Positions 49,137 through 58,476 of a DNA stretch of 64,000 nt are shown in pieces. Origin of the DNA: an uncultured Elusimicrobiales bacterium. Its GTDB lineage: Bacteria > Elusimicrobiota > Elusimicrobia > Elusimicrobiales > Elusimicrobiaceae. The notes beneath the pieces were generated by a model. The model was not told where the DNA came from. It ran no database searches and saw only the letters and a program-made list of their open reading frames with translations. How positions within the stretch are numbered: position 1 is the stretch's first letter; each line of letters starts with the position of its first letter. The position numbers and the translations under genes were made by a program. The stretch spans positions 1 to 64,000 of the forward strand of contig CALVGG010000001.1 of the NCBI GenBank assembly GCA_944327085.1. The letters are read 5' to 3'.

Positions 49137-49613
49137 TCAAAATAAATAAGGTTCTTCTTCTTTTCCGGTAAAAATACGGCACCAATATCTGCCTTCTTCA
49201 TTATCCGGGTGACAGCCCAGCTGCGGGTTATTTCTGTCATAATAAATAGCGTAGGGTTTACCGTTGCGGCGGCAAACGGCCAGTGCCCAGGCGTTTTCGG
49301 CCGTACCGCCGGCATTTACCGCCCGGCAGGAAAAGTCTTTCGTTAATTTAGAGGGCGTGCCGGAAACGTTAGCGTCCGTACCGGGGATATCCAAATCCAG
49401 CTGGGACAAATCCGTAGCATACGTGCCGTTGGCCATAAAATAAGCCTGCTGGCCCTTCCAAATGGCGCTGGAGAGAGAGATGGCTTCCGTCACGCGGGAT
49501 TTTTCCACCGCGCGTTCATATTGCGGCAAAGCCACGCTGGCCAGTATACCTATTATTAATACCACTACCAACAACTCTATTAATGTAAAACCTTTTTGAT
49601 TTTTTTGGCGCAT
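49137..49613 (-). CDS. type IV pilin-like protein
   Basis: The 158-residue product has leader MRQKNQKG then [32 protein letters not shown] with Glu5. A middle Cys pair ([15 protein letters not shown]) and the C-terminal loop C-x6-G-x3-C ([13 protein letters not shown]) follow. GGGGGAG precedes the ATG. It ends 126 bases after (upstream of) the acyl-CoA dehydrogenase start and is a stand-alone pilin gene. Confidence 0.9.
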   Translation of the reverse strand: MRQKNQKGFTLIELLVVVLIIGILASVALPQYERAVEKSRVTEAISLSSAIWKGQQAYFMANGTYATDLSQLDLDIPGTDANVSGTPSKLTKDFSCRAVNAGGTAENAWALAVCRRNGKPYAIYYDRNNPQLGCHPDNEEGRYWCRIFTGKEEEPYLF

Positions 49614-49633
49614 AAAACTCCCCCTTTAGTTAT

Positions 49634-49639
49634 AGTTTA
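49634..49639 (-). promoter_or_regulatory. extended -10 box of the pilin at 49137
   Basis: TGCTAAACTA on the minus strand, 20 bases before the ATG; the same ten bases form the extended -10 of the pilin at 15903. Confidence 0.5.
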
Positions 49640-49680
49640 GCACAATTTAACACAAGCGGTTGTATTCATTATAAAATATG

Positions 49681-49686
49681 TATAAT
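49681..49686 (+). promoter_or_regulatory. -10 box, probably leaderless transcript
   Basis: TATAAT, six bases, then the ATG at 49693; it lies downstream of the alternative ATG at 49678. Confidence 0.55.
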
Positions 49687-49692
49687 ACAAAT

Positions 49693-50028
49693 ATGAATTG
49701 CATATTTTGCGGCATTGCCAACGGCTCTATCAAAAGCCAATTAGTATATGAAGATGAAGACGTGGTAGCCTTTAAGGATTTAAACCCGCAGGCGCCCACC
49801 CATTTGCTCATCATTCCCAGAGAGCACATCGCCCGTTTGGACGAAGCGGACGACAAACACGCCCTTCTTTTGGGCAAGCTGCTGCTGGTAGCCAAAAAAC
49901 TGGCCAAACAGTTTGATTTAAAGGACTTCCGCCTGGTAACCAATAACGGCAAAGGCGCCGGGCAGAGCGTGGACCACCTGCACTTTCATTTAATGGCCGG
50001 GCGGCGGTTTAACTGGCCTGCCGGCTGA
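49693..50028 (+). CDS. HIT family hydrolase
   Basis: A 111-residue protein with the zinc-like start MNCIFCGIANG, VVAFKDLNPQAPTHLLIIPREHI, and the histidine triad in DHLHFHLMAGR. HIT proteins hydrolyse adenylated nucleotides or nucleoside phosphoramidates. I start it at 49693 and not at the ATG at 49678. The -10 hexamer would otherwise be inside the gene, and HIT proteins normally begin just before the C-x-F-C motif. Confidence 0.9.
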   Translation: MNCIFCGIANGSIKSQLVYEDEDVVAFKDLNPQAPTHLLIIPREHIARLDEADDKHALLLGKLLLVAKKLAKQFDLKDFRLVTNNGKGAGQSVDHLHFHLMAGRRFNWPAG

Positions 50029-50125
50029 GGGGTGGAAAAAATCCTTAAATTTTATATAATATAGGAGAGGAGAAAATCCTCGCCCATTTTTAGCTATGTA
50101 ACCGTAGAAGGTGGTGAAAAAGTAA

Positions 50126-50320
50126 ATGGTTTTTGTTAAAGTGAGAGACGCTGAACACTTGGAAGAAGCCCTCAAACGCTTTAAAAGAGAATGTGAGAAA
50201 AACGGTATCTTGAAAGAAATCAAAAGACGTGAAACTTACATGCCCCCGAGCGTGAAGAGAAAATTAAAATCCCAAGAAGCGCAGCGCAGAGCCAGACGCA
50301 CCAAACGCAGACGCTTTTAA
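50126..50320 (+). CDS. rpsU: 30S ribosomal protein S21
   Basis: A 64-residue basic protein: MVFVKVRDAEHLEEALKRFK then RETYMPPSVKRKLKSQEA and an Arg/Lys-rich end. AGAAGGTGG precedes the ATG. It is the first gene of the macromolecular synthesis operon with dnaG and rpoD. Confidence 0.95.
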   Translation: MVFVKVRDAEHLEEALKRFKRECEKNGILKEIKRRETYMPPSVKRKLKSQEAQRRARRTKRRRF

Positions 50321-50335
50321 TGATTGACACACAAC

Positions 50336-50378
50336 AGGCAATAGCTCGATACGATACGTAAAGAGCTATTGCCTTATT
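50336..50378 (+). terminator. intercistronic hairpin between rpsU and dnaG
   Basis: A 12-base perfect stem (AGGCAATAGCTC / GAGCTATTGCCT) with a 15-base loop, then TATTTG. It probably limits read-through from rpsU into dnaG, as the rpsU-dnaG terminator does in E. coli. Confidence 0.7.
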
Positions 50379-50411
50379 TGGCTTTACCAATCACACAAGC
50401 GCAGGCGTTTA

Positions 50412-52154
50412 ATGAACAATAATATAGTGGAAACAATCAAGGAACGGCTGGATATTGCAGAGTTTATCCGCCAGTATGTGCCGGGTTTAAAACGCTCCGG
50501 CAAAACGTGGAAAGCCTGCTGCCCGTTCCATAAAGAAAAAACACCTTCTTTCACATGCAGCAGCGAGAAGGGGCTTTATTATTGTTTTGGCTGTCAGGAA
50601 GGGGGCGATATTTTTGCCTTCCTGATGAAGATGGAAAATTTAACTTTTAACGAGGCGCTTCGCAAACTGGCCGATTTGGCCGGCGTGGAATATCAGCCCG
50701 CGGGCCAGCTGAGCGGCGAGGAACAACGCCGCATAGACGCCCGCAAAACGCTGGATTTTGCCAAACAATTTTACCACCGCAATTTAATGGGCCACGGCGG
50801 GGAAAAGGTGCGCGAATACATTAAATCCCGCAATTTAACCAAAGAAACCGCCGAAAAATTTGAACTGGGCTTTGCCAAGAACGAGTCCACCGGCCTGTGC
50901 CAATACGCCCGCGCCAACGGATACACGGACGCAGCCTTAAAAACAGCCGGCCTGTGCGTGCAAACGCAATACGGTGCGCGGGATTATTACCGCGGGCGGC
51001 TGATGTTTCCCATTATTAACCAGCGCGGGGAAACTGTAGGTTTCGGCGGGCGCATTTTGGGTGATGGGGAACCCAAGTATTTAAACTCCCCGGATACAAT
51101 TTTATTTTCCAAAAGCCGCATTTTATACGGGCTTAATTTTGCCGGCCCAGCCATACGCAAAAACGGCCGTGCGGTACTTTTGGAAGGGTATATGGACGTG
51201 ATTGCCTGCCATCAGGCGGGCGTGCAGAACACGGTGGCCCCGCTGGGCACCAGTTTAACGGCAGACCATGCCAAACTGCTTAAACGTTATACGCAAAACG
51301 TCATTGTTCTTTTTGACCCGGACGCCGCCGGCATACGCGCGGCCTTGCGCGGCGCGCTGATACTGATTGAAAACGGCCTGTTTGTTAAAGTGGCCGCTTT
51401 GCCGGAAGGCTTAGACCCGGACGAATACATTGCCAAATACGGCAAAGAAGCCTTTGAAAAAGTGCTGGACAGCGCCCAAGACTTAATTGAATTTCATACC
51501 CGGCTGCAATTGGATTTATACGAGCAGCCTTTAAAACCGCAGGACAAAACGGCCATTGTTTCCGAGCTGGTGGAAACGGTGGCCAAACAGCCGGACGAAA
51601 TCGTCCGGCGGGAATGGATTAAATACGTAGCGGAACAAACCGGCGTGGACGAAAGCCTGGTGATAGACCGGCTGCATCAACGCACCGACGCCCCCAAATA
51701 CGCCGCAAAAACCGCCAAGCCCAAGCCGCAGCCCACGGCCTTTAACCCGGCCGAGGAAGACCTGCTGGCCTGGCTGTTGCGTTACCCGCTATATGCGCCC
51801 AAATGTGCGCATTTAACAAAAACCGATTTTGAGGACGCCCGCATGTGGGAACTTTTTGCCGCACTGCAAAAAGCCTATCGGGAAAACCCGGCGTCCGGCT
51901 CTATTACGGAGCAAACAATTCAAAACGCCCCCGGGCTGAGAAATGAAATAATCAAACTGTCTTTGGTGGACATACCCAAAGATTTCTCGCCCGAGCGCGA
52001 CATTGCGGAGTGCGCCGCAAAAATAGCCAAAGCCGGCCTGCAAAAACAACTGGCCTCCCTGCAGCATAAAATGAAAACGCTGGGGGCGGGCAATGTGCCG
52101 CCGGATATGGTGCAGTTGTATATGCAGTTGCAGAAAAAGCTAAAAACTAATTAG
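50412..52154 (+). CDS. dnaG: DNA primase
   Basis: A 580-residue primase with the CHC2 zinc finger (ACCPFHKEKTPSF ... YYCFGCQEGGDIF), the RNAP-like region (GRLMFPIINQRGETVGFGGRIL, PKYLNSPDT) and the TOPRIM domain (VLLEGYMDVIACHQAG, NVIVLFDPDAAGIRA). A C-terminal helicase-binding domain lies at about 440-580. It makes RNA primers for replication. No strong Shine-Dalgarno precedes the ATG, fitting low expression. Confidence 0.97.
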   Translation: MNNNIVETIKERLDIAEFIRQYVPGLKRSGKTWKACCPFHKEKTPSFTCSSEKGLYYCFGCQEGGDIFAFLMKMENLTFNEALRKLADLAGVEYQPAGQLSGEEQRRIDARKTLDFAKQFYHRNLMGHGGEKVREYIKSRNLTKETAEKFELGFAKNESTGLCQYARANGYTDAALKTAGLCVQTQYGARDYYRGRLMFPIINQRGETVGFGGRILGDGEPKYLNSPDTILFSKSRILYGLNFAGPAIRKNGRAVLLEGYMDVIACHQAGVQNTVAPLGTSLTADHAKLLKRYTQNVIVLFDPDAAGIRAALRGALILIENGLFVKVAALPEGLDPDEYIAKYGKEAFEKVLDSAQDLIEFHTRLQLDLYEQPLKPQDKTAIVSELVETVAKQPDEIVRREWIKYVAEQTGVDESLVIDRLHQRTDAPKYAAKTAKPKPQPTAFNPAEEDLLAWLLRYPLYAPKCAHLTKTDFEDARMWELFAALQKAYRENPASGSITEQTIQNAPGLRNEIIKLSLVDIPKDFSPERDIAECAAKIAKAGLQKQLASLQHKMKTLGAGNVPPDMVQLYMQLQKKLKTN

Positions 52155-52169
52155 AGGTAAAGCGAAACT

Positions 52170-53882
52170 ATGGCAAACGCAAACAAAGCCTTAAAAGATT
52201 TGATTGAAGAGGGGAAGGAAAGCGGGGTATTGTCTTTGGAAGATTTGAACCGCTCCATGGCCGAGGCTGACCTGAGCGCCGAAGACAGCGACGACATACG
52301 CGACGCCTTAAGCGAAGAAGGCGTGCAAATTTTGGACCAGAAAAAATTTAAAGAAGCCTCCATGGCCGATAAAGAAACCTACACCGAAGATTGGTCCTCC
52401 AGCCCGGATATTTCAAACTCCATCCGCATGTATTTGTCCGAAATGGGGAAAGTGCCGCTTTTGTCGCGCGATGAAGAAATCACCCTGGCGCGCAACATCC
52501 GCGAACGTGAAAAAGAACTGCGCAAACTGGTGTTGGAATCCCCCATCACCATGCGCGAAATTTGCAACTGGGAAGAACTGGTGGACCAAGAAGAAATGAC
52601 CACCAAGGAACTCATGCCCCGCGGCAAACGCACCACGCGCGAATTAAACAACATGCGCAAAAAATTGAAAGACGCGGCGCAGTTTATCGGCAAGCGCGAG
52701 CAGGAAATTACCAAATTAATGAAAGAACTGCGCGACGGTAATTTAACCGAAAAGAAACGCAACAAAAACATTGAACTTTTGGAAGCCAAACAAAAAGAAG
52801 TGGTGGCCACCATTACCAAATTAAATTTAAACCAAAACAAAATTAAACGTTTAACCAACAAAATCAAAAACCTGGCTGACCGCTTAACCGAAACCCGCAA
52901 CGATATGCAGCGCTTTGACGAATACTTTGGCCCGCATGCGGAAGTAAAAAAACTGGTAAACAAATACACTTCCGGCAAGATTACGGAAAAAGAATTTAAA
53001 AAAGCCACCAAATTTTCGTTGGAAGAATTACAGCACGCCCTGGAAAATATTGAAAGCGTGCGCCGCCGCCACGCGCAAATGGTGGATTTGCTGCCCATGA
53101 CGGAAAAAGAATTTTTGGCTTTTAATGACCGCATTGTCTTCTTTGAAGACATGATTTTGCAGGATAAATTAAAACTGATTAAAGCCAACCTGCGCCTGGT
53201 GGTGTCCATCGCCAAAAAGCACGTCAATTCCAACCTGGAACTGTCTGACTTAATTCAGGAAGGCGGCCTGGGCTTAATGAAAGCCGTTGAAAAATTTGAA
53301 TACAAACGCGGATTTAAATTTTCCACCTATGCCACCTGGTGGATACGCCAAAGCATCAACCGCGCCATTGCGGACCAGGCCAACACCATCCGCATACCGG
53401 TACACATGAAAGAGTTGGTTTCCAAATTAACCAAAGTAACCAACAAATTCCGCCAGGAACACGGCCGCGAACCGACGCTGGAAGATTATTCCAAAAGTTT
53501 GCGCCTCTCGGTGGAGAAGGTAAAAAGCGTATTAAAAATTATGCAGGACCCTATCTCCCTCTCCACCCCGATTGGCGAGGACGAGGACTCCAACCTGGAA
53601 GACTTTATTGAAGATAAGACGGGGCCCAATCCCACCACCTCGGCGGTGGATTTCCTGCGCAAGCAGGAAGTGGCCGAAGTGCTGGCTACCCTGTCCGAAC
53701 GGGAAGCCAAAATCATCAGTCTGCGCTTTGGGATTGATTCCGGCTACCCCCGCACGCTGGAAGAAGTGGGCAAAATGTTTAACGTAACGCGTGAACGCGT
53801 GCGCCAGATAGAAGCCAAAGCCATACGCAAGCTTCGCCACCCTAGCCGCACCAAGATGTTAAAAGATTATCAAGATGCATAA
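52170..53882 (+). CDS. rpoD: RNA polymerase primary sigma factor RpoD
   Basis: A 570-residue sigma-70. Region 1.1 is seen at 1-60, region 1.2 in [22 protein letters not shown], and a large non-conserved region rich in Lys/Glu lies at 130-290. Region 2 ([45 protein letters not shown]), region 3, and region 4.2 ([23 protein letters not shown]) follow. It ends the rpsU-dnaG-rpoD operon and lies 15 bases after dnaG with AGAGGT. Confidence 0.98.
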   Translation: MANANKALKDLIEEGKESGVLSLEDLNRSMAEADLSAEDSDDIRDALSEEGVQILDQKKFKEASMADKETYTEDWSSSPDISNSIRMYLSEMGKVPLLSRDEEITLARNIREREKELRKLVLESPITMREICNWEELVDQEEMTTKELMPRGKRTTRELNNMRKKLKDAAQFIGKREQEITKLMKELRDGNLTEKKRNKNIELLEAKQKEVVATITKLNLNQNKIKRLTNKIKNLADRLTETRNDMQRFDEYFGPHAEVKKLVNKYTSGKITEKEFKKATKFSLEELQHALENIESVRRRHAQMVDLLPMTEKEFLAFNDRIVFFEDMILQDKLKLIKANLRLVVSIAKKHVNSNLELSDLIQEGGLGLMKAVEKFEYKRGFKFSTYATWWIRQSINRAIADQANTIRIPVHMKELVSKLTKVTNKFRQEHGREPTLEDYSKSLRLSVEKVKSVLKIMQDPISLSTPIGEDEDSNLEDFIEDKTGPNPTTSAVDFLRKQEVAEVLATLSEREAKIISLRFGIDSGYPRTLEEVGKMFNVTRERVRQIEAKAIRKLRHPSRTKMLKDYQDA

Positions 53883-53888
53883 AACCAA

Positions 53889-53917
53889 AAGGCCCGCTAA
53901 ATAAAGCGGGCCTTTTT
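53889..53917 (+). terminator. terminator of the rpsU-dnaG-rpoD operon
   Basis: AAGGCCCGCT / AGCGGGCCTT around a 6-base loop, then TTT. Confidence 0.85.
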
Positions 53918-54020
53918 ATAAATATATTTCTCCGGCTTCACGGCTGTTTCCGGCGCGGGGAACGGTTTGTATAACCAAGCGCCACAAGCACCCAAACCCG
54001 GGAACATTATCCAATAGGGT

Positions 54021-55410
54021 TTAAAACGGGTGTTTTAAACACATATCAAAAACCGTTTGCACATAGGATTGCATTGCTTGGTCTTTTCTGTGGTCTGATT
54101 GGCTATTGAGGGCCGCATCCAAAGCAGATACGGCATAAAACTTCTGTTGCTGCAAGCCCATACCTTTAGCCGGGGAAAGATACCCATTGGCAGAAACATT
54201 ATACACTTTATTTTCGTTTCCAAAGGAAAACACCACCTGTTTTGTATTGCCCGTTTGTTTAAAGGTAATAAAGGCGGAAGGAATATCCCTGCCATAAGTA
54301 TAGCGGATTTCAGACACGCGGTTTTTTTTATTTAAAATTTGTACATAACTAAACAGCAGTTTATCCCCTTTTACCGCCATGCAGGAGGTCCGCTCATAAG
54401 TATACGAACAAAAGCGTTCCTCTCCGCGGGCATTTTTCTGGTATACCACGCGGCCCAGCCGGTCCTTTTCCGTTTGCAGCGGGTGAAAGGGAATTGTTAA
54501 ATCATAGGGTGCATCAGACGGGGCAAAAATATATTGCTTTCTTTTTATCTGTTGGCCTTGTTTATCATATATGTGCAACACGGGCCCCACCACGACGTTA
54601 GATAACAAATCCACCGCATATTTGGCATTTACCACAGGCCGCCCGTTTACATAGGAATAATTGCGGCCTTTACAAAAGCTGCGCCAGCCTTCCTTTCCGC
54701 CGCGCCGGTTACCAAAGACGCCTACGTCCAGCAGGTTGATAAACCCGTCCACATCATCACACCCGAAACGCGCAAAAGGTTTGGCGGAATCCATAGTAGT
54801 TCTTTGTTTATCCGGCGTATGGTAAACTTCGTGGGAGTTGTTACGTCCATATTCGTATTGGTCCGCCATGCCCATCGTGTGGCCAAGCTCGTGCGCAATA
54901 ACGTTTTGGTTACCGCCCATCAACCACTTTTTAACTCCATCAAACGGGTGAAAAAACATATACATTGGGGTTTGGTTCAGCCAAACACAGGCGGCCGCGC
55001 TGGCAGAACAATTCACTTGCATCCCAACCTCACTCATTACATGTACCTTCAAATCCGGCTGGTCACAATCTACCCATGCTTTCTGCACTTTAACTCCTTT
55101 CTTTAACACAGGCATTAAGTCGGCAAATTCTTCCTGCCGGCCGGATCTTTCTATAGCTTTCGCCGTATGGGAAAACCATTTGTTGTATCCTTTTTCCAGC
55201 ATTTCAAAATAAGGCTGCGTGTCTGCCTCATCTAAGAGATCAACCACTTCCACACATACTTTATGTTCCCGCACTATTTTATTAAGCAAATGAATATAAG
55301 GAAACGGCTGCGGTCCGCCCACTCCCCCCCAGCAAGCCAAAAGGCGCCACGGCATAAGCCGGGGCGGCGCATAATAAAAGGAAAGTAAACAAATAAATTC
55401 TTTTCATCAT
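54021..55410 (-). pseudogene. metzincin-like secreted metalloprotease, frameshifted after the signal peptide
   Basis: The body (ORF from 55355 down) has the zinc motif HELGHTMGMAD (H-E-x2-H-x2-G-x2-D, with Asp as third ligand as in snapalysin-type enzymes), several Cys, and a ~200-residue C-terminal part. A perfect signal peptide, MMKRIYLFTFLLLCAAPAYA, starts at 55410 behind AGAGGG and a good promoter, but in another frame. The frames meet at a run of seven G (C on the plus strand, 55324-55330). One G fewer would restore a single ORF of about 460 codons. So this is either an assembly error, a recent mutation, or an ON/OFF slip site. Confidence 0.8.
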
Positions 55411-55427
55411 ACAACCCTCTACTGGTA

Positions 55428-55455
55428 ATTATAATGCAAAAGGGTCAAATTTCAA
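55428..55455 (-). promoter_or_regulatory. promoter of the metalloprotease gene
   Basis: TTGAAA at 55450-55455, 16-base spacer, TATAAT at 55428-55433 on the minus strand, 18 bases before the signal-peptide ATG. Confidence 0.7.
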
Positions 55456-55476
55456 TGATTTTCAAGCCACGCATTG

Positions 55477-55508
55477 CATAAAAAACCCCGGGGGCAAACC
55501 CGGGGTTT
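55477..55508 (-). terminator. terminator of the gene at 55527
   Basis: AAACCCCGGG / CCCGGGGTTT around a 6-base loop, then TTATGC on the minus strand after a TTTTT. Confidence 0.75.
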
Positions 55509-55526
55509 TAAATAAAATATGCCGGA

Positions 55527-56210
55527 TTATTTTTCGTTTTCCTTTTGGAACAAATCCCGCAAAAATTCTTCCACCAGCGGTTTGCTGCCAAGCCCCACGC
55601 CAATACCAAACGCCAGCCCCAAAGAAGCCAGCAAAATCACCACGACATTATTTACCAGCTGCGTGGCAAAGCCCAGGTTTTCCACCGCCACCAACGCACA
55701 AAAAAACACGATAAACACATTTACCGCGCGAGAAATTAAAAACCCGCCTTTTAAATTATTGGCGCGGGAGGCGTTATCAATAATATTGCCCATCAGCTTG
55801 CCGAACAACAGCCCCGCAAACAAAATAAGTACCGACACAAACAACGTGGGTATAAACGCCAAAAAGCGGGTGAACAAATCCCGTATAATCGTTAAATGCA
55901 GGAAATCCGCCGCCAGCACAATGGCGTAGAAAATCACCGCCCAAGCCAGCACAAACGAAATAATGTACGTGGGGGACTTACCCAACCCGAAACGCACGCA
56001 CAGCTCGTTAATGCCGATTTTGGAAGTTCTTTCATCAAAAGAAATTTTATTAAGCAGCTTTTTAGCCCAGGAACTTACAAAGCGGGACAAATACAGCCCA
56101 ATCACCAAAATAAAAAGGGCCACCACCACTTCAAACAAAAACTTAAGCCCGGTATGCCCGATAACGGCTAAATGCGCAGTTACATTACTGGAAATGGCTT
56201 CAATATCCAT
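55527..56210 (-). CDS. membrane protein with conserved TM-helix repeats (MscS-related)
   Basis: The 227-residue product has about five membrane helices: FLFEVVVALFILVIGLYLSRFV, YIISFVLAWAVIFYAIVLA, FLAFIPTLFVSVLILFAGLLFGKLMG, AVNVFIVFFCALVAVENLG, VVVILLASLGLAFGIGVGLG. The G-K-x-x-x and FGIGVGLGS-K-P-L-V-E-E-F patterns match 'conserved TM helix' / CmpX-type proteins related to small mechanosensitive channels but without the MscS beta domain. AAAGGAGG precedes the ATG. Single gene. Confidence 0.8.
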   Translation of the reverse strand: MDIEAISSNVTAHLAVIGHTGLKFLFEVVVALFILVIGLYLSRFVSSWAKKLLNKISFDERTSKIGINELCVRFGLGKSPTYIISFVLAWAVIFYAIVLAADFLHLTIIRDLFTRFLAFIPTLFVSVLILFAGLLFGKLMGNIIDNASRANNLKGGFLISRAVNVFIVFFCALVAVENLGFATQLVNNVVVILLASLGLAFGIGVGLGSKPLVEEFLRDLFQKENEK

Positions 56211-56297
56211 AAAACATCCTCCTTTGCTTCATTGTAGCAAAATTACCGCCCTGCGTATAAAATTTCCGCGCCGAAGCGCCGCGCAAAACCTTTTTGC

Positions 56298-56303
56298 TAA
56301 AAT
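56298..56303 (+). promoter_or_regulatory. extended -10 box, probably leaderless recG transcript
   Basis: TGCTAAAAT (TG-N-TAAAAT), six bases, then the GTG at 56310. Confidence 0.5.
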
Positions 56304-56309
56304 ATACAG

Positions 56310-58403
56310 GTGAACAAAAACACTTTGCAATATTTAAAAGGCGTAGGCCCGGCCAAAGCCAAACTGTTTGAAAAGCTGGAAATTTCCACGCTTACGGATT
56401 TACTGCACTATTACCCCCGCACCTACCAGGACCGCCGCATAAACCAACCCCCCAACGATTACAACACCAACCAATTAACCGTTTTTAAAGGGCGCGTGCT
56501 ATCCAGCCGGGAAGTACCCGCCCGCAGCGTGCTGATATTTAAAGCCGTGCTGGAAGACGAAAAAGGCCGCCAAATAGAATGCACCTGGTTTAAAAAAAGG
56601 ATGTACGGGCGTTTTCGGTTTGATCCGTTCTACCAGCTTAAAAAAGATTTTAAAATCAATGCCGAGGTATGGGTAATCGGCCGGCCGGAAAACCGCAACA
56701 ATTTTTTTGGCGACAAAATAACCGTGGACGAGTATTACCCCGTATCTGACCCGCAATGCGCCCTGCACGCAGGCCGCATTACCCCCATTTATTCTTTAAC
56801 CGAGGGGCTGACCAACAAACAATTCCGCCAGTTTATGCACGAGGCCCTGCAAACGGACCTGCTGGATAAAGAGCCGGAAATTTTGCCTCCCTCCCTTTTG
56901 CAAAAACGCCGGCTTTTGGGCAGCGCGCAAGCTTTAAAAGGCATCCATTTCCCGGGCAGTATTAGCGAGCTGGACGCCGCCAAAGCCCGCCTGGCTTACG
57001 AAGAGTTTTTGCTTTTGGCTACGGCCTGGGGCATTAAACGCACCCAAACCAAAATTTTGGAAAAGGGTTATTCCTACACCGTCAAACGCACCCTGCTTAC
57101 GCCCTTTCGCCAAAACCTGGGGTTTGATTTTACCAACAGCCAAAAACACGTAATTAACGAAATTTTTAAAGATTTGCAATCCCCCCGCCCCATGAACCGC
57201 CTTTTACAGGGGGATGTGGGCTCCGGCAAAACGGTGGTGGCTTTATCGGCCATGCTGCTGGCGGCGGAAAACGGTTACCAGGCCGCCCTGATGGCCCCCA
57301 CGGAAATTTTGGCCGAACAGCATTTTTTAACCTTTGAAAAACTGCTTAAAACGCTGGGTGTCAAAACAGCCATTTTAACTTCCAGCACCAAAACGGCCGC
57401 CAAAAAGAAAATTTTAAAAGAACTGGCAGAAGGGAAAATACAAATTATCGTGGGCACCCATTCGCTTATTCAGGACGACGTAAAATTTGCCAATTTACGC
57501 CTGGCCGTGATAGATGAGCAGCACCGCTTTGGCGTGCGCCAGAGAAGCCTTCTTAAAGAAAAAACCGCCAAGCTGGATTTGCTTACCATGACGGCCACCC
57601 CCATCCCCCGCACGCTGGCCCTGGCTTTTTACGGGGATTTGGAAGTTTCCACCATTAGCGAACTTCCCCCCGGCCGCCAGCCCATCAAAACCGAAAGCGC
57701 CACCGAAAAACTGGCCTTTATGCGTGTAACGCAGGAAGTGCAAAACGGGCGCCAGGCGTATATTGTGTATCCGCTTATTGAAGAGAGCGAAAAAATATCC
57801 GCCAAGGCCGTAAGCGAAGAGTTTGAAAAATTAAAAACTGTATTTCCAAACTTCCGCCTGGCTATGCTGCACGGGCAAATGAGCCAGGAAGAAAAAGAAT
57901 CCGTTATGGCGGACTTTGCCGCCCACAAGACGGACATTCTGGTAGCCACCCCGGTTATTGAGGTAGGTATAGACGTTAAAAACGCCACCGTAATGGTAAT
58001 AGAAAATGCCGAGCGTTTTGGCTTGGCCAGCCTGCACCAGCTGCGCGGGCGCGTGGGCCGCGGGGAGCACGAAAGTTATTGTATTTTGGTACCCCAGCAC
58101 GCGGGCAGCGTGGCCAAAGAAAGGGTGGACATCATTTGCCGCACGAATGACGGTTTTAAAATTGGCGAGCGGGACATGCAACTGCGCGGCCCGGGTGAAA
58201 TTTTAGGCACCCGCCAAAGCGGGGAGCTGGAATTTAAAGCCGGTGATTTTTTTAAAGACCGCGATATTTTAACCTGGGCCATACAAGACCGCGATGAGCT
58301 TTTATCGCAAGACCCTTCTTTATCCCTCCCCCAGCATGCGCTTTTTAAAGCCCGCCTGGTGCAACTGTACGAAAAAAACTGGCACTTAATTGACTTAAGC
58401 TAA
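56310..58403 (+). CDS. recG: ATP-dependent DNA helicase RecG
   Basis: A 697-residue helicase with a wedge/OB domain (residues ~1-210; LKGVGPAKAKLFEKLEISTLTDLLHYYPRTYQDR), Walker A GDVGSGKTVV, MAPTEILAEQH, the DEQH box in VIDEQHRFG, TATPIPRTLAL, VATPVIEVGIDVKNATVM and LHQLRGRVGRG. It remodels stalled forks and Holliday junctions. It starts at GTG 56310 with no Shine-Dalgarno. Single gene, convergent with metG. Confidence 0.97.
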   Translation: MNKNTLQYLKGVGPAKAKLFEKLEISTLTDLLHYYPRTYQDRRINQPPNDYNTNQLTVFKGRVLSSREVPARSVLIFKAVLEDEKGRQIECTWFKKRMYGRFRFDPFYQLKKDFKINAEVWVIGRPENRNNFFGDKITVDEYYPVSDPQCALHAGRITPIYSLTEGLTNKQFRQFMHEALQTDLLDKEPEILPPSLLQKRRLLGSAQALKGIHFPGSISELDAAKARLAYEEFLLLATAWGIKRTQTKILEKGYSYTVKRTLLTPFRQNLGFDFTNSQKHVINEIFKDLQSPRPMNRLLQGDVGSGKTVVALSAMLLAAENGYQAALMAPTEILAEQHFLTFEKLLKTLGVKTAILTSSTKTAAKKKILKELAEGKIQIIVGTHSLIQDDVKFANLRLAVIDEQHRFGVRQRSLLKEKTAKLDLLTMTATPIPRTLALAFYGDLEVSTISELPPGRQPIKTESATEKLAFMRVTQEVQNGRQAYIVYPLIEESEKISAKAVSEEFEKLKTVFPNFRLAMLHGQMSQEEKESVMADFAAHKTDILVATPVIEVGIDVKNATVMVIENAERFGLASLHQLRGRVGRGEHESYCILVPQHAGSVAKERVDIICRTNDGFKIGERDMQLRGPGEILGTRQSGELEFKAGDFFKDRDILTWAIQDRDELLSQDPSLSLPQHALFKARLVQLYEKNWHLIDLS

Positions 58404-58424
58404 CCCCCTTCTTATTTGCCAATA

Positions 58425-58454
58425 AAAACCCCGGCCTCTCAGCCGGGGTTTTAT
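58425..58454. terminator. bidirectional terminator between recG and metG
   Basis: AAAACCCCGGC / GCCGGGGTTTT around a 6-base loop, with T tracts on both sides. Confidence 0.85.
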
Positions 58455-58476
58455 TTAAATAAACTGAATTGCCTGT

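Noticed and set aside
49678-49692. ATG at 49678 as start of the HIT gene
   Set aside because: It lies upstream of a perfect TATAAT that is six bases before the ATG at 49693, and HIT proteins normally begin at the C-x-F-C motif.
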